From NCBI RefSeq assembly GCF_021134715.1, contig NC_060024.1, positions 11,470,001 to 11,534,000 of the forward strand: a stretch of 64,000 nt of DNA. Reading direction: 5' to 3'. Within the stretch, counting starts at the first letter, position 1. Every line of letters starts with the position of its first letter. The position numbers and the translations under genes were made by a program. The notes below the pieces were generated by a model. That model saw nothing but the letters and a program-made list of their open reading frames with translations. It searched no databases and had not been told where the DNA came from. Shown here in pieces: positions 13,201 through 26,300 of the stretch. This stretch comes from Daphnia pulex. Taxonomy: Eukaryota > Arthropoda > Branchiopoda > Diplostraca > Daphniidae.

Positions 13201-13808
13201 AACGGGTGGGGGACAGTTTGATCATATGTCAACGTAAGAGCAGTGTGCGAGTACTCGACAACAGCTGCAACAACAAACAAGGCCGCAAAATTTCAACCAG
13301 CGACAAACACAAACAAGTCTTTGATTTTTGACATTCGTTGATTTGTTGTTGCTAAGCAGTTTTACATGATTGTACCATGCGTGTTTTAAAAATTGTAAAA
13401 AGGCGTGCGCAGAGCAAATAACTCGTCGCTTTTTGAAAAGACGTGATTTAGAAACAAACAAATTGAAGATGATGACACGACTGTTTTTTTAAAGCACGTT
13501 TTGTGCATAAGTAGCACATTTTTAAAAATTTAAAATTCATTTCCCTTGTTCAAAATTAAATCCAAAAAAAGAGTGTTGTGACACTTTTACCTACCTCTTT
13601 TAAATCCGACCGGTTTCCACGAACTTCTTTCAATTGGTTTTTTTTTCCCTTCTTATTTTCCTCATTTGAACTTTGGTGTGGCAGACGACTTTTGTGTGTG
13701 TTTGCTCCTATTATCCTTTGGTAGAGAATTTTTTTTTTTTTGCGTTTTCCATTTCAGGGAGACAAGGGGGGTTATCGGATGGTTTTGGGGGATGGGGGTC
13801 AATTTGAT
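10283..13808. other. Gene-poor spacer between ACE2 and STAT
   Basis: About 3.5 kb, AT-rich with many A/T homopolymers and a short AAT microsatellite near 12746-12762. No gene could be assembled. One signal-peptide-like ORF followed by a splice donor (11193-11262) is listed separately. Confidence 0.55.
11193..11262 (+). CDS. Possible orphan signal-peptide exon
   Basis: An ATG opens a 23-codon reading frame with a basic start and hydrophobic core (WKRLPSVLLLGCFLRAY), followed directly by CAG|GTAGTC, a usable donor. It resembles first exons of the two ACE genes just upstream in design, but it ends in another phase and I find no matching second exon before the STAT gene. It could be a relic of a third ACE copy, the first exon of an unrecognised gene, or chance. 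Confidence 0.2.
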
Positions 13809-16800
13809 TTAGCTCTTGAAGTGGGTCATGCCGGCTGGGATTACGCCCATCGTGTTGAGGTCCATTTGAAATTCCTCCAGATTGTCTAACTCCTCCACTT
13901 GTGACATGAAGTCTTGAAACGAGTCCGAAATCTCGTTCGGCTGGCCAGTCTGGGTCGACGGATAGAAGCTGCACACACACGAACGCGTAGGGGCAAACAC
14001 ACACACAACCGGCCCGGCAACACACGATCGATAGGGAGTGGTGAAAAGTATGTAGAAAAAAAAGGGGAGAAAAAAAGTCGCGGGAGAAAAAGAAAAAGGA
14101 AAAAAAAAAATCAATTAAAATCATAAAATAACCGAGCCCTTTTTTCTTGTGTTCAAAAACTCAACATTCACACGGTCAATTCAACTTCCAAACAAAATTT
14201 TAAGCGACAGCTAAATCAGGATAGAAACTGGATCTGGTTTGATTATTTTGTTACTATTTCTACTGCTCGCCTTAAATAAGTCAAAAGAAAAAAAAAATTT
14301 ACTAAAAAAATCTTGAATAAAAAAAAGGGCTCGATTGATAACGTCAAGCACAAGGAGGGAAAACAACTAAAAAATAATTACAAACAACAAGTTTAGAGAG
14401 AAATGAACGGCCAGTCTCTATCCGTGATGATAGCATACACTATGTATTTTATGTGTTTGTTTTCTTTCACCTTTTTCGGTAAATATGAGACGCGTACATT
14501 CAACACCAGGGGAAAAAGTAAAATATCCAACACATTCAACATTCAATAATCAAAGGATAATGAGAAAACACGGGTTTTTATAGAGAAATCAGTGGGCGGA
14601 GAGTATATACCAACGATTAAAAAGGAATTTTTTTTTTCTTAAATTGAGAAAGAGATAGAAAGAAATATAATGACGTAAAATCTCTTGTTTTACTCGAGGG
14701 AAAAGAATTGAAACAACTTTGTATAAAAATTTCTCGTTACCAATCTTATAATAGTGTAACCAACCGGAGATCGGCTTTTCCTACTAACAGGGGGAATAAA
14801 TTTTGGAAACTAAAAATTCTACCCTGACAATGAGATGAGAAACAAAAAATAAAGCTAGAAAATCCCGATTTACTTCAAACGTCACAACACTAAATTACGT
14901 TCAATCTGTTCTGTTCAGGTGCCCTTTTTTCTTCAGTATACTAACGCATTTCATAAAGCTTGAGATTTTTCCACCCCCCTCCAATACCTCTCTTTATCAC
15001 AGCCACTCACTGATTGGAAAAGTTACGATTTGCAATTTTTTTTGTTACATTTTTTCTTCTTTTAAGCACACAAAAATACGCACAACCAACATCGGAATTG
15101 TATCGGGTGGTGCCAAGATATCGCAGGGAGAGATTCGGTAGGGGGTTGGAGATAAGATTGAGAGATTTTTCTTTCATTTTGGCCGCAGAGAAGTTGCCAC
15201 GCCTATAGGAACTGAGACCTCCGGGTCTGACAACTTGAACCTGTCCGTCTGTTTGTGCTTTTTTAAGTCAGGTGAGTTGGTTTTTATCGACAACAGTTAA
15301 CAAAAAAAAAATTGTATGTAAAAACGACGACGCTAAACGCAACAATTTAAAACTTAAGGACGAGACACCCACAAGAGATACGTAAAAGGATCGATAGCGA
15401 GACGATTTGTAACGTTCTCATCTACTCCCCCCCACATAACAAGACGAAGAAAATTTAACTTTTTTTTTGTTTTTTGTTTTTTTCTCTTATGTTTTGGCAT
15501 GGCCAAATGTGACGTATCACACCCCACAAAGAAAAAGAGAGGAAGATTAGAGAAAGACCTTGTAACAGGAGTTAAAAGAACCAGTAAGAAATGAGCAAAA
15601 GAGGGAAGATAGTTTTAGAGTTGGCCATCGAGGTATTAGGGAATGAGCAGGAAGAAATTGGCAAGTTTTAGACACTTGGTCTTTGTTTTTCTTATTAGAG
15701 AATTATGTAGGTGGAACGGCCATCGACTTGCCTGCTGTTGACCGTCTCGGAGGTCGCGCTGTGAACGGATGGTGTGTCGCGGCCCATGCTCGCTTCTGGT
15801 GACTGTGGGTTATAGAACCCTTGTGGCGTTGGTGGGTAACTACCCGATTCCATATTACCTCCACCACTGCTCCAGCTGAGATAAAAATGGAACAGATTAT
15901 TATCAATTGAACTTGAATTCAACAAACGTGTTCTTACCCAGGTACGTGAGTAACAAGTAGAGGCTTAACGTAGCCGTTGGTGGGCGTTTGGCTGTCTGTA
16001 AATGGTGTGTAATATTTGCCAAATGCCTGATCCTTCGGTATGTCAGGGTAGAGATAAATAAGGTGCTTCAAGTCAGAAACACGATCGGCCAGTGTGCGGA
16101 TGGCAAAATCTTTACTCGTAAACGGTTGTAGCATAAAAACTTCACTGTTATCTGTGACGCCATACATACAAAAGAAAGAAACAGTTTAAAGCCTAAAATT
16201 GTCATGGGATTTCCGTGTTTGTTTCAGGATTACCTCCAACCCATGCGATAGTAACGCCCCCCAGCTCAGAATCAGAGAAGCGGAGCATGAACGTGCCTCG
16301 GAGACATTGTTTTAACAAGTCTTCCGTTTGCTTTCGACCGATAAAACCAACGATAGTACTGTAAAAAAGAGAATACAAACAATAAATTTCTCATATTTCC
16401 CAATAGTAAACGTTGAAAAAAGATAGTGTGCTTACTTATCCATCCAGGGAGCACGAAGGTGCTCCCGAGTGAGCTTCATCAGAGCGTAGAACCACTCCCA
16501 GAAGGTAAAGTTGCGTTCGGGCAGTGGCTCTTTGCAGAACTGAGACCAAGTGAGCATTAAGTTTGCTGCTTCCGGACCAACCAATGGCAACTGCAGGTTG
16601 GGATTGCGGAAAGCCTTCGAGGCAAGAAATCGCTGGTTGCTTTCCGTCAAAGCACGACCAGTAGCCGATCGAAATTTGGTAGAGAGCGTCTCGGCAACCT
16701 GACCCCACGGCACTTTTTCTGGAACGACGAATGGTGTGCGCCCGGGCTCTGCGAATGCATTGTCCCAGGTAACTGTCGCCCAGGCATGAGGCTCTTGGTT

Positions 16801-18836
16801 ACCATGCACGATAACTACGACGGGAAGCGACAAAGTCCAGACCTGAGAATATTGAAAAATTTTGTTTGAACCCTTGATAGTTTTCTTTTTTTTTTAATGG
16901 ATTTTATACCTGGAACACCAATTCTCCCCCACCTACAGAAAACTTGGACTGGAAAAGTAGAGAGAACTTTTCGTCCATCACCGACTCTGTGCCTTTCTTT
17001 TCAGCGCGCTTTATTTTCCTAAGTTGCATGTTCCTGTTGTCAAGCAGAGGGAGAATCGCAAAGTTAGGGAAGGAAAACTTGTTATCGAAAGTTCTGTATG
17101 ATTTCACCTGAACGACACTGACAGTTGTCGAGAGGCTTTCTGATATTCCATCGTGCCAGTATTATTGAGAATCTCTCCCGATGCCTCTCCTTTCGCCATT
17201 TTGTCGTTCTTTAATAGGGTATTGGCCTGTTGTTCGCTGATTATAGACACCGTTACCTATTGAGGGAAAAGTTGTTAAAAAAGCTTCCTAAAATCTGACC
17301 AATAAACTTGACAACATACCTGTGGAGGTGTCATGTGCACATTCAGCTTACCACCGACCAACAATCGCACCATGGCCGTAAAACGAGTGTTTGTTTTCAT
17401 CACCTGTGGGGGTTGACGTTCAATAATGAAGGTGCTGTAAAAAGAAAACCTTTTAGTTCATTGCTCCACTAAATCTCGCAAAGATGTTGAACTCACCTAG
17501 TCACCAACGAGGATAGCAGCTGCGTGATCTGCGTGTTGAGCGCAGGAACGTGGTCTGTATTATTTGCTTGCATAATTGGGAATTTATTTCGGAGACGTTC
17601 CGCCTCCTTGATCTGCTGCCTGTTCAACCAGATGATCTCCGCCAAACCTTCACACCATTCCTGAAAACGATTAATCATTATTTGAAGTCATCGCGTGGTG
17701 TTGGCTTCGAGCCTAAATTCCTAAAAATAACAAACCTGAATAGAGTCGAGGTTGCTATGGAAGGGTACTCCGTTGCCAGCTAATTGCTGTTCTCGCTTCC
17801 AGCGGATTAGCTCATCATCCAAAACTCGGGCTTGCAAATTTTCAATCAACATCAGGGTTTCTTTGTGTTTTTCGGCCAGTGCCATCCGCATCTGAAGCAA
17901 CTCGGCCAACTAAAATAGGGTGTTTATTAAAATAAATTGTATCAGATGTCATCAATCATGAGAGCATGTTTTGTTTTTTTACCACCTTGACGTTGAGTTT
18001 GTGTTCGCTCATATCCTTCTTGATGCGCAACTGCTTCTCAAAATCATTTTTCTGTTGCGATGGGGCCTGATTCTGTAAGTGAGTCAAATTAGCCTGGATC
18101 TTTGTCAGTTCATGGTACTCTAGCGCAAAAGCTTCCTGTTCCTGCTCCATTCGCCTGAGATCTTCGCTTGTCTCTTGTGTGCGCTGTCTAAGAATTTCCA
18201 ATTGCTGAAGAATTTCCCCTGATGCATCAGGAAGTAATGCAGATGGGTTGCAACTCATCCCCAGGCTCATCTAAATTTCAGTTTGAAAATTAAAATAAAT
18301 TCTCATTTTGTGATTTTAAAAATATCTGACAAATTGCTTACATTTTCAGCTTGTTGGACAAGTTTAAGTTCAGTGCCCAAACAATGTCGAATGATCCTCA
18401 GCAGGGCAAGGGGATTTTGGTTGTACCGTTGCTGCAAAAGGAACAATAGTCTTAGTCTTGATTATTCTTATGTAACAATGTAACAACTTACTCGAAACAT
18501 CTCAGCAGCACCTTGAAGCTTAATTTTTGTTAGAAAAAACTCTTCTGTGGTTAATATCTGGGCCTTGGACTCAAGTTCTTGGATCAGGGAACCCACAACA
18601 GACGCAGCATACTGTTCATGTTGAGGATTGTCTGGGTCAACATCACTCCTGAAAATAGAATCGTTTATTAGAACTGAAACCACTCTTTGAAGTACAAACC
18701 GAACTTACATAATTTTGCTTTCAATCCACGGTGCTAAACAATGTCTGACTTCTATGGGAAAATGTTCACCATAAACAGCCTGCACCTGTCGCAGAGCATC
18801 ACCTTGAAGCTGCTGGGATTTGGCCCAAAGAGACAT
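13809..18836 (-). CDS. STAT transcription factor (STAT5/Stat92E type), long form
   Basis: Exons (minus): 18836-18709, 18648-18492, 18431-18342, 18270-17983, 17909-17736, 17660-17497, 17434-17320, 17256-17108, 17033-16910, 16842-16436, 16358-16234, 16151-15938, 15875-15732, then 13968-13809 across a GC-AG intron; about 812 aa. Order: N-terminal domain ([20 protein letters not shown]), coiled coil (18270-17736), DNA-binding domain ([28 protein letters not shown]), linker, SH2 ([14 protein letters not shown] with the phosphotyrosine-binding Arg), and the phosphorylated Tyr in NGYVKPL. The acidic tail ([19 protein letters not shown]) resembles a STAT5 transactivation segment. Family role: JAK-activated, dimerises and enters the nucleus to regulate growth, immunity and stem-cell genes. 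A shorter form ends at 15695. Similarity to vertebrate STAT5 is obvious along the whole length. Confidence 0.93.
15695..15875 (-). CDS. Alternative terminal exon of STAT (short form)
   Basis: If the GC donor at 15731-15730 is not used, the penultimate exon reads on for a dozen codons (..[12 protein letters not shown]) to TAA at 15695, giving a STAT of about 771 aa without the acidic tail. STAT genes commonly make such truncated forms, which keep DNA binding and SH2 function and can act as dominant negatives. Whether both transcripts exist cannot be told from sequence. Confidence 0.6.
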
Positions 18837-21375
18837 TTTCAAAGCTTCGCTTCAAAAGCAATGAATTCTGCAGTAACAAAAAAGTAGAAGCTGATTTGCA
18901 GGACAGATAACAAACAGATAAGACTCATTCATGCCGTTTCATATTTGTACAGACACATACGTTGCAAACCCGATAGTCCGTCTCCAATTGAAAGTGACAA
19001 TAAATACCATTCCCCCCTCATACTCATACAACAGGTATCGACACCTCAAACCCGAGCTGTACAAATGTCTGACAATAAACAGAAAAGAACTACCTGAAAT
19101 TCGAGCCGTGAAGTAGAAATAACTAAACGTGATGAAGTGAAAGGAGAAAAAGGGGAGCAAAACTCATGTAAAACCTTAAAAAATGAAGCCAGTCTACTAC
19201 AGTAACTTGAGCTTCGCGTTTCCCTCCAGCAACGAGGCAGCACACGGCAACACACACAAGATACAACAGTCAGAATGGCCGAGCTATGTTGCCAGTCAAG
19301 TCAAACAAAAACGAGTTTCCTTTTCCATACTCTCCTCCCCCTTTTTCTGCTATGAAAAAACACACGCGTGCCAGGTGGTAAACGCCAAAGGTGAAGTTAA
19401 CAATAGACTAGCTGTAGTATTTAGATTATTATTGTCAAAGTAGATCTTTGCATTCTCCTCCCATAAACGACAGATGAAGTTCAGAGATCGACCTGGGTTT
19501 TTTTATTCTAAAACATTGTGTGTGCTGTGCACTACCTTTTTGTAGAGATAAATAAACAGCAGGGGGGTAGACACAAAATTCTGTTATAAATCAGTTGCTA
19601 GGCAGGTCTTATTGATCGCGAGAGGTATGTATTGAGTAACGCATCTAGTCAATCCAGTTGGAACCAACAATGGATATCTATGACGAATTTCTTTTGCCCT
19701 TTAAATGATTTTCACGGGACGATTCAAAACAACTTTTGTGATCATAAAATAAAAATAAGAAAATTTTATTCTTCTTCTCGAAATAGGGGGAGTTTCTGTG
19801 AGGATGATGGAAGAAGAAAAAAATTTGTTCCTGACGTCAGGTTAGTGAAAGAATAAATTTTTATTTTCAAAAAGAAGAAAAAGAAAAATAAAAGATTCCG
19901 GATCGAAGTTTTTCCTGGAAAAGCCTTCACTTCCCATCCTCCCCTATTTCACTCTCTAGCTAGCTAGCTCTGTGGGCGCACAGCTCCGGAACACGTATAT
20001 ATACACACATAAAAGAGGAATCGTGGTTGGGATGCGTACATCGTCTACCACAAGCCCTCTATCAAGTATGAAAAAGAAAAAAAAGAAGCTGATGGGCAAA
20101 AGAATAAAAGAAGTCTCAGAGTCTACGTATTTTTCTTACACACAGTTGAGGGGCGAGAACCGGTGATGGAACCAGTCAATGCCCAAAACCCCGTCTAGAA
20201 AAAGAAAGAAAAGCTGCTGAAGGCCTTTTTCCCTTCTTACACGGTAAATCAACAGGCTTGAAGATATATATATAAATATATATATTTTTATTCCAGACGG
20301 TAATTTTTGCCTCCTCACAACAGGTAAAACGAGTCGGTTCTCCAAGGGTGGAAAAATAACAGAGAGAAAGGAAGATCATCTTCATCATCATGGAAACCCC
20401 AAGGACATAACGTAGAGTGTGACTCTTCGGATTTTTATTTTGTCCAACACCTTTTTTTTTTTAAATAAACATCCCCTACACCTATTTTTAACACAATCCA
20501 GATTCCATGTTTACGAAATTTCCTAGTAAAGAATAAAATGTAATTTGGACTCACCAATCGTTGTAGTAGTAGCAGATGTGATGAAATCAGTTTTTAAATG
20601 CACACACGTAATAGAAATAACAGTAAAAAAAAGTTGTCTGGAATTTCAGAAAAACAAAGTAACGAATAAACTGGTGAACTTGTTTGCCGATAACATGTCA
20701 AAAAATATGAGGAAAAACCTTTTGCTGACTGACCCCACCACAAAAATCAAAAAGTTCGCAGTATCACCCCCCAAACGGCTCGATGGATGCCCAGATAAAA
20801 CTTGACTGACTGACGTCGTCCGCAGATATAGAAAGAAGAAGAAGAAGGACGAGTTTCGCTGTTGGGATTTTCAGCTGAGCACGGCGATGGCTTTTCCTTT
20901 TGCGTCGGGGGTTGGCTGTTTGCTGCTGCTGCTGTACATGTCACAAGTCCCGAGAGGGAAAGAGGAGGAGCTCCCAAGTTGCCGCTACGTCTTCCTATAT
21001 ATGCTGCGCGCTTTATCAGTATACAGACTAGAGTCGAGTCGACCGGAGTTTTTCTTATTTTTCTCCCGTTCAGGGTGGAATATAAAAAAAAAAAGTTTAT
21101 TTATTCAAGCGTCAGAGTATATACACAACGCTAGACGGCGCACTAGGCGGCAGCTATACATGCACAAAGGCGAGGGCAACCTAGTGGGGGGGGGGGAAAT
21201 ATTCTAGTAAAATATATTAGTTATACACTTACTATATTATACACTCTTCCTATATAGATATATGTTACTCTTGGGATATAATACTGTTGAGGTCCTTTGA
21301 TTATAACTGCTATACTACTACTACATCTCTGGCCAATGCATAAATAATGAGGTTGCACGGGGCCACGAGGAATCA
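18837..21375. other. Spacer between STAT and methyltransferase, likely STAT 5' leader
   Basis: About 2.5 kb between divergent genes. It may contain non-coding 5' exons of STAT. Simple sequence is common: tagctag repeats near 19958, a TA-rich stretch near 20263-20287, and a run of G near 21185-21196. No coding exon is supported. Confidence 0.5.
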
Positions 21376-21383
21376 TATAAATA
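21376..21383 (+). promoter_or_regulatory. TATA box of the methyltransferase gene
   Basis: TATAAATA followed by G, about 50 bp before the ATG at 21429: a strong core promoter match with a very short 5' leader. Confidence 0.6.
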
Positions 21384-21428
21384 GAGGAGACGTATCAAAG
21401 CTTATCCGTTAGTAGCTAGCAGCTTTTA

Positions 21429-22977
21429 ATGATGGAGTCTGAAGCTAAACGGTTGGCGTTGGAGCAATTGTACAGAGATCAGTTCAAACCGGAAGAATAT
21501 CTCTCCACTTACTACCGAACGCTGGATGCCGAAGTTGAATTCTTCCTTCGCAATCTTCACCATTTCTTCTTTGTTTCCAACGGTAAAAGTTTTGGCTCTT
21601 TTGCATTTACAAAATTAATTTCGTTAAAAAGAGGTTCGCTGTATAGTGGGGTGCTCGTCGTATACCTTTTATTCCCCCGTATGCGGCGGATCTATTATAC
21701 ACGACCGGCTGAGCGTTGAGCACACACGTATTGATTTTTATGGTACACACTCAACTTTTTTTTTTTACCGGTCGCCAGAGCAACGGCACGAAATAACGTA
21801 AAACTAATTTGCCAATTGAGTTGTACAATGTCAATAGTTCTGGTGGAGAGATCCGTTTTCCAATTTAACCGCTTGATGGCTTAATAACTCTCAAACCAGT
21901 CCAGAAAATTTTTTAATTTTCTCATTTTTTTGAATAAATTTAAATTTCAATCAAGGTGGACACCATGATGGAACTTTCCAAGAGCACGAAAAGCAGGTAG
22001 AAGTGAGTGATGATGAGATGAATAAGAAGAAGAAAGGAAGGCGGGTCTTGGAGATCGGATCGGGCCCCGTGCCCATTTCAATGATCTCAGCCAGTCGTTG
22101 GAGTGAATGGATCGTTTGCAGCGATTTCCTGGAACAGAACAGACAAAACATCAAACAGTGGCTGCTGACGATGACGGCCACAACAACATCAACAGCAGCA
22201 GCACCTGGTCGACACGATGACGACGAAACGTGGTTGCCATTCTTCCGATACGTCACCGAACTGGAACGGGCCGAGTATTTTTATTTTTTCCTCATTGAAT
22301 TTCCCTTTCCTTTTGTGTGTGACGCCTCCGTACTTTTTCACATTAGGAATTTTTATCAGGATTAATTTTTAAATTTTTAAAATTAATTCAAGATCAGAGA
22401 CTTTGTTACTGGAGCGCGTCCGTCACTCTGTCCGAGCTGTCGTACCGTGCAATGTCTTATTGACCGATCCCTTGATGAACGACAAAGAAGCCGCCCAAAA
22501 TGCTGACGGCAATTCATTATACGACGTGATTATCACAACACTTTGCCTCGAATTTGCCACGCTATCAGTCGACGAGTACTCGGCCGCAGTGGGCAATGTT
22601 ACCAGGCTCTTGAGCCCAGGGGGCTTTCTCGTCGTTCAGGTAAATATTTTTTGGACAAAAAAACAAATGATGGATGATTTCTATTGTACCGAGTCGCCCA
22701 CACGCGCCATCCCATCAGCCCTTGACTATTTATAAGATTTTTTGTTTTTTTTTGTTTTTTCTAAAAATAGGGAGCTTTAGGAAACAGCCATTATTGGCAC
22801 AACAATCATCAATTTCCGTCCGTTACGCTCAGCAGAGCTGTAGTGGAATCGGCTGTAAAGAAGGCCGGATGTCTGCTAGTCGATTGGAGAGAATTGGCTA
22901 GGTGTTGCCCACTCCAAGACAAACCAGCCGACCATTCAGCTGTTTTCTATTGTCTTGCTCGTAAAAATCAGATTTAA
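21429..22977 (+). CDS. NNMT/PNMT/TEMT-family small-molecule methyltransferase
   Basis: Four exons in phase: 21429-21582, 21956-22274, 22393-22639, 22771-22977, about 308 aa. The first exon carries the family signature around FKPEEYLSTYYRT. Exon 2 has the SAM-binding motif VLEIGSGPVPISMISA, followed by an acidic strand end (WIVCSDFLEQNRQNI). Exon 3 has DVIITTLCLEFA and LLSPGGFLVVQ. Exon 4 gives GALGNSHYWHNNHQFPSV and a C-terminal DWRELARC segment. Family members use S-adenosylmethionine to methylate amines such as nicotinamide, phenylethanolamine or thioethers; the substrate here cannot be read from sequence. A charged insertion (EVSDDEMNKKKKGRR) sits just before the SAM motif. A second ATG follows at 21432. 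The stop codon lies inside a perfect inverted repeat. Confidence 0.85.
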
Positions 22978-22999
22978 AATATTCTTAAATCTGATTTTT
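22963..22999. repeat. Perfect 15-bp inverted repeat over a stop codon
   Basis: Left arm 22963-22977 (AAAAATCAGATTTAA) and right arm 22985-22999 (its exact reverse complement) are separated by 7 nt. The left arm contains the last four codons and the TAA of the methyltransferase gene, so its mRNA would form a stable hairpin at the stop codon. Confidence 0.9.
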
Positions 23000-23330
23000 C
23001 TTTTCACAACTTTTTATTCAAATTTTTTGACGTAATAGAATTTTGAATCTAACCGATTGATGTGTTTCTAGTGGTTTTTCAATACAAAAAAAAATCAATT
23101 GTCAATATTGTCTCGTATTTGAAAAAAAAAGCGTTATTGGATACAATAATAACATGGGAAACCTATACGCATGTCGGTTATTACTTCTTTGGCTAGAAAT
23201 AATATAACAAGACGAGATATTCTGTACTACAGACAAATTGAATCTAAAATTGTCGGATAAAGGAAAAAAGAAAAGTTGAACTACCAGGGCTATATAGTTT
23301 TGTTGTGGTTTCCTTATCGTTTCCAAGTTG

Positions 23331-26300
23331 TTATTGGTTGGCATGGATACTGGTTACGGCCTGGAAGACGGCCCTCCATCCCAATCCAGTGTTGTTGGTT
23401 GAAGTGACGTAACGAAGAGTGACTCCGTTGCTAGTGCCCAGATAAGTCGATGGTCGATCCTGCATGTTTTGTTAGCATAAAACGTTTTTTTAAACAATAA
23501 CACTAGAAAAGAGTAATGCGATCATATATATCGGACTCGATGCACCGCAATGCGACGGCTTAGCGTTCGTGCTAAAATGTCATTGGCATTTTCACCAGTG
23601 CAATTTCTGTCATGCAGTAAGGGTAACTACACTAACATGCAGTATGTATAACACCAAACGGCAAGTCTGAATCTATTTGTAATCAGCTTACATTTCCGCA
23701 GTAGCGCGCCCTCCAAGCCTCTCCAATGGCACCTCCTGCGTTTTGTTGAATGTCTGATATTTCCACGTAATTATTCGTGCAGTCATCAGCCGGGCCGAAC
23801 TGGAATACTGATGATTCCAAAAACAATCCAAGTCGACATTGTTATTTGAAAAACAGAAGTGCTAATTAAGAGTCGAATCTTTTTTTTTACCGGGAAATTC
23901 GATTTTGATAATCATTCCAATAGGAACAGCTAATTCCCATCGGCAGTCGGTAGTACGGGAAACGTTGCCAGGGTAACCGGGACTCGTCACTGTGCCCCGG
24001 GTGTTAAACACGGAGCCTCCGCATCCAGACCCTATGAGCGCGTGTGCATAAAGGGAGGAGGATCGTAGGAGAAAGCGAATGGTAAATTTATTAAATGAAT
24101 AATTAAAAACGGGAAAAGCGGAAGGAAAGAGAGGGAAATGTAAAATGAGAAACATCTCGAAAGTTTCGGGTGGAGGGGATGACGACGATCGATAAAACCT
24201 ACTCATTGCGTACCTTGGTTGGTAGAGGTATACGTTAGATCGTAGCCTCTCTGGGGTAGAAGTGAGGGTCGGAAGCGAATCCATAACCTGTTGCCAGTCG
24301 AAAATATGGAGTTGGGCAATGCTGATCCGCACAGATTGCCGAGAAGAGGATCTGAACTCGTGCCGCCATCTCGGATCTGTCATAAAATCAATACGTAAAA
24401 GAATAATGATTGATCTTACTACTACTACGCTATAGCGCTGCAGCGCTTTCTTTCTATGTCGTACTAGACGAGATTCACTCAATCAATTTTTCAGTATGGG
24501 CACGAATACCCGGAGGGGATAACAATAATAAAAAAAAAAACAAAGGAATAAAAAAAAAAGGCTTTTCCGACGCTTACGACGATTTCTGTTGCTTTTACTA
24601 CACAAAACGAAATTTGACATTTTTTAAAAGAAAAGGTTTTTAATCATTTAATGAAAGGAGAAACGAAACCGGTCTTGTAATCTCATTGTGGCTCGTACGA
24701 GTCTGAAGATAATTTACTACTTAGTTTTCGTCATTCCTTTTTACCGGCATTGCAATGGATCTATATTTTTTTTAATTTTGGCATAAATTAATTTTTCTTA
24801 TTAAGTGGGCTTCATCATTCGAGAAATTTCTTGTTCAAAAGCCATCCCGGTAAAATAGGTTGTCCAAAATGAAAAATGGAATTATATAATGAAAAAATGC
24901 CAGAACCTCTAGTGATGAGACGCTGCAATTGAGGCTGTTCATCAACCGGAAAATGTTGAAATACAAGGAGATGGTAGTGTTGGCCGGTGATTCGATAGTC
25001 ATCTGGCAATAATCATTGGATCGGAAAAGACCTGGCCAACGAGGACTGACAATTCTTCCTTCAATGCCATCGTAACTTCGGTTACACGCTGCAAAAACCG
25101 GGAAGTAAGTTTGTTATTACAGACAAAGTCGGAGCAGCAGCTGCTTCCGTCACTCCAATGAATAAACAACTTACTAGCTAACGAGTATTGCAGCTGGAAG
25201 CCTCCCGACGATCCGGCAGAAGTTCCTGTGATCAAAGTCACAGCTAGGGCTCCACCTGACGAGATGACGTCGTGGGGTAAACGTGAGCCGCAAAATGTCA
25301 AACGTTGATCCAATTCCCTCTGGAAAAAAGAAAGCAAATTATCTTAATTATAATAGCGCTGTGACAATAAAGACAGGATTCTTATCGTTAATAAAAGAAT
25401 GACCGTGACGTCAAACCTGAAGAATGATTCCCTGATGTTGATCTAATCTCACGACAGTTGCCCCGTCACCATTCAATACCAAGTTGTCATTGGCCTCTTG
25501 ATTTTGTCCACCCTACAAAATAACCATTCCATTCTTAGTCATTCAAACATTACAATTTTGTACGATAAGCCCGAATGATTACGTTGACAACGTCTTGAAC
25601 TTCCAGGCGATCGTTGGTGCACTGGGCGGAGTCAGCCGAGCCGATCGATAGATGCTGGAAATGGATTTTTACGGCGGTAGAGTTGCCGTCGATGAGCCAA
25701 CGACAACGTAGATTAACACCAGGAGCTGCCGGGTAGTTTGGAGATGAAAGTATCTGGTTTGCATCGGTGGCATCCAGCGTTCCAGCGTTCGGGCCACAAG
25801 GAGCTGTTTGATAATTATCCAAGCATAACATGAGAACAACAGACTCGATAGACTGAAGCCAAGCGCAATGTGTCTCTCTTACTTTCTTGATAAGACAGAG
25901 AAGCGACAAAGTTGGCTCTTCGGTTTGATGTTCCCGTAACTAATTGGACCCACATGATGTTAGTTGAGCCGATCAGTGACGGAGGCACAACAGTCCCGCA
26001 ATAGCGACCAATCAGACTGGCGCTTTTACTTGCACCGTCTCTTGCCTGTTCACACACAAGTTTTTTTTTTTTTTTTAAATTAAAGCATAGACAATAAATA
26101 TGCTACTGTTTCTAATATACTTCTAGATAGTCCTCTGAGCAACCGGCATCAGTCATATCGATCTGAGTTAGTTGAAGTCGAATGACTTTGCCGGGTGGAG
26201 CTATTACAGTCCACTGACAATCCAGCTCGCCGTCTATGTGACCGTTGCGCGGCAACACGGCCGCGTCCGGTGCTCGCAACTGTTGCTGTGGATTCGCCGT

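Noticed and set aside
13711-14124. Alternative frames at the 3' end of STAT with a hydrophobic Phe/Ser-rich start
   Set aside because: The hydrophobic part is the polypyrimidine tract of the intron; only the frame beginning at the acceptor (13968) continues the STAT protein.
20263-20287. The TA-rich stretch as a TATA promoter for a gene on either strand
   Set aside because: It is a simple TA/TTA microsatellite with no coding exon nearby.
22003-22050. A start codon for the methyltransferase at 22003
   Set aside because: This is a GTG codon in the middle of exon 2; the upstream exon with the conserved FKPEEYLSTYY segment joins in phase.
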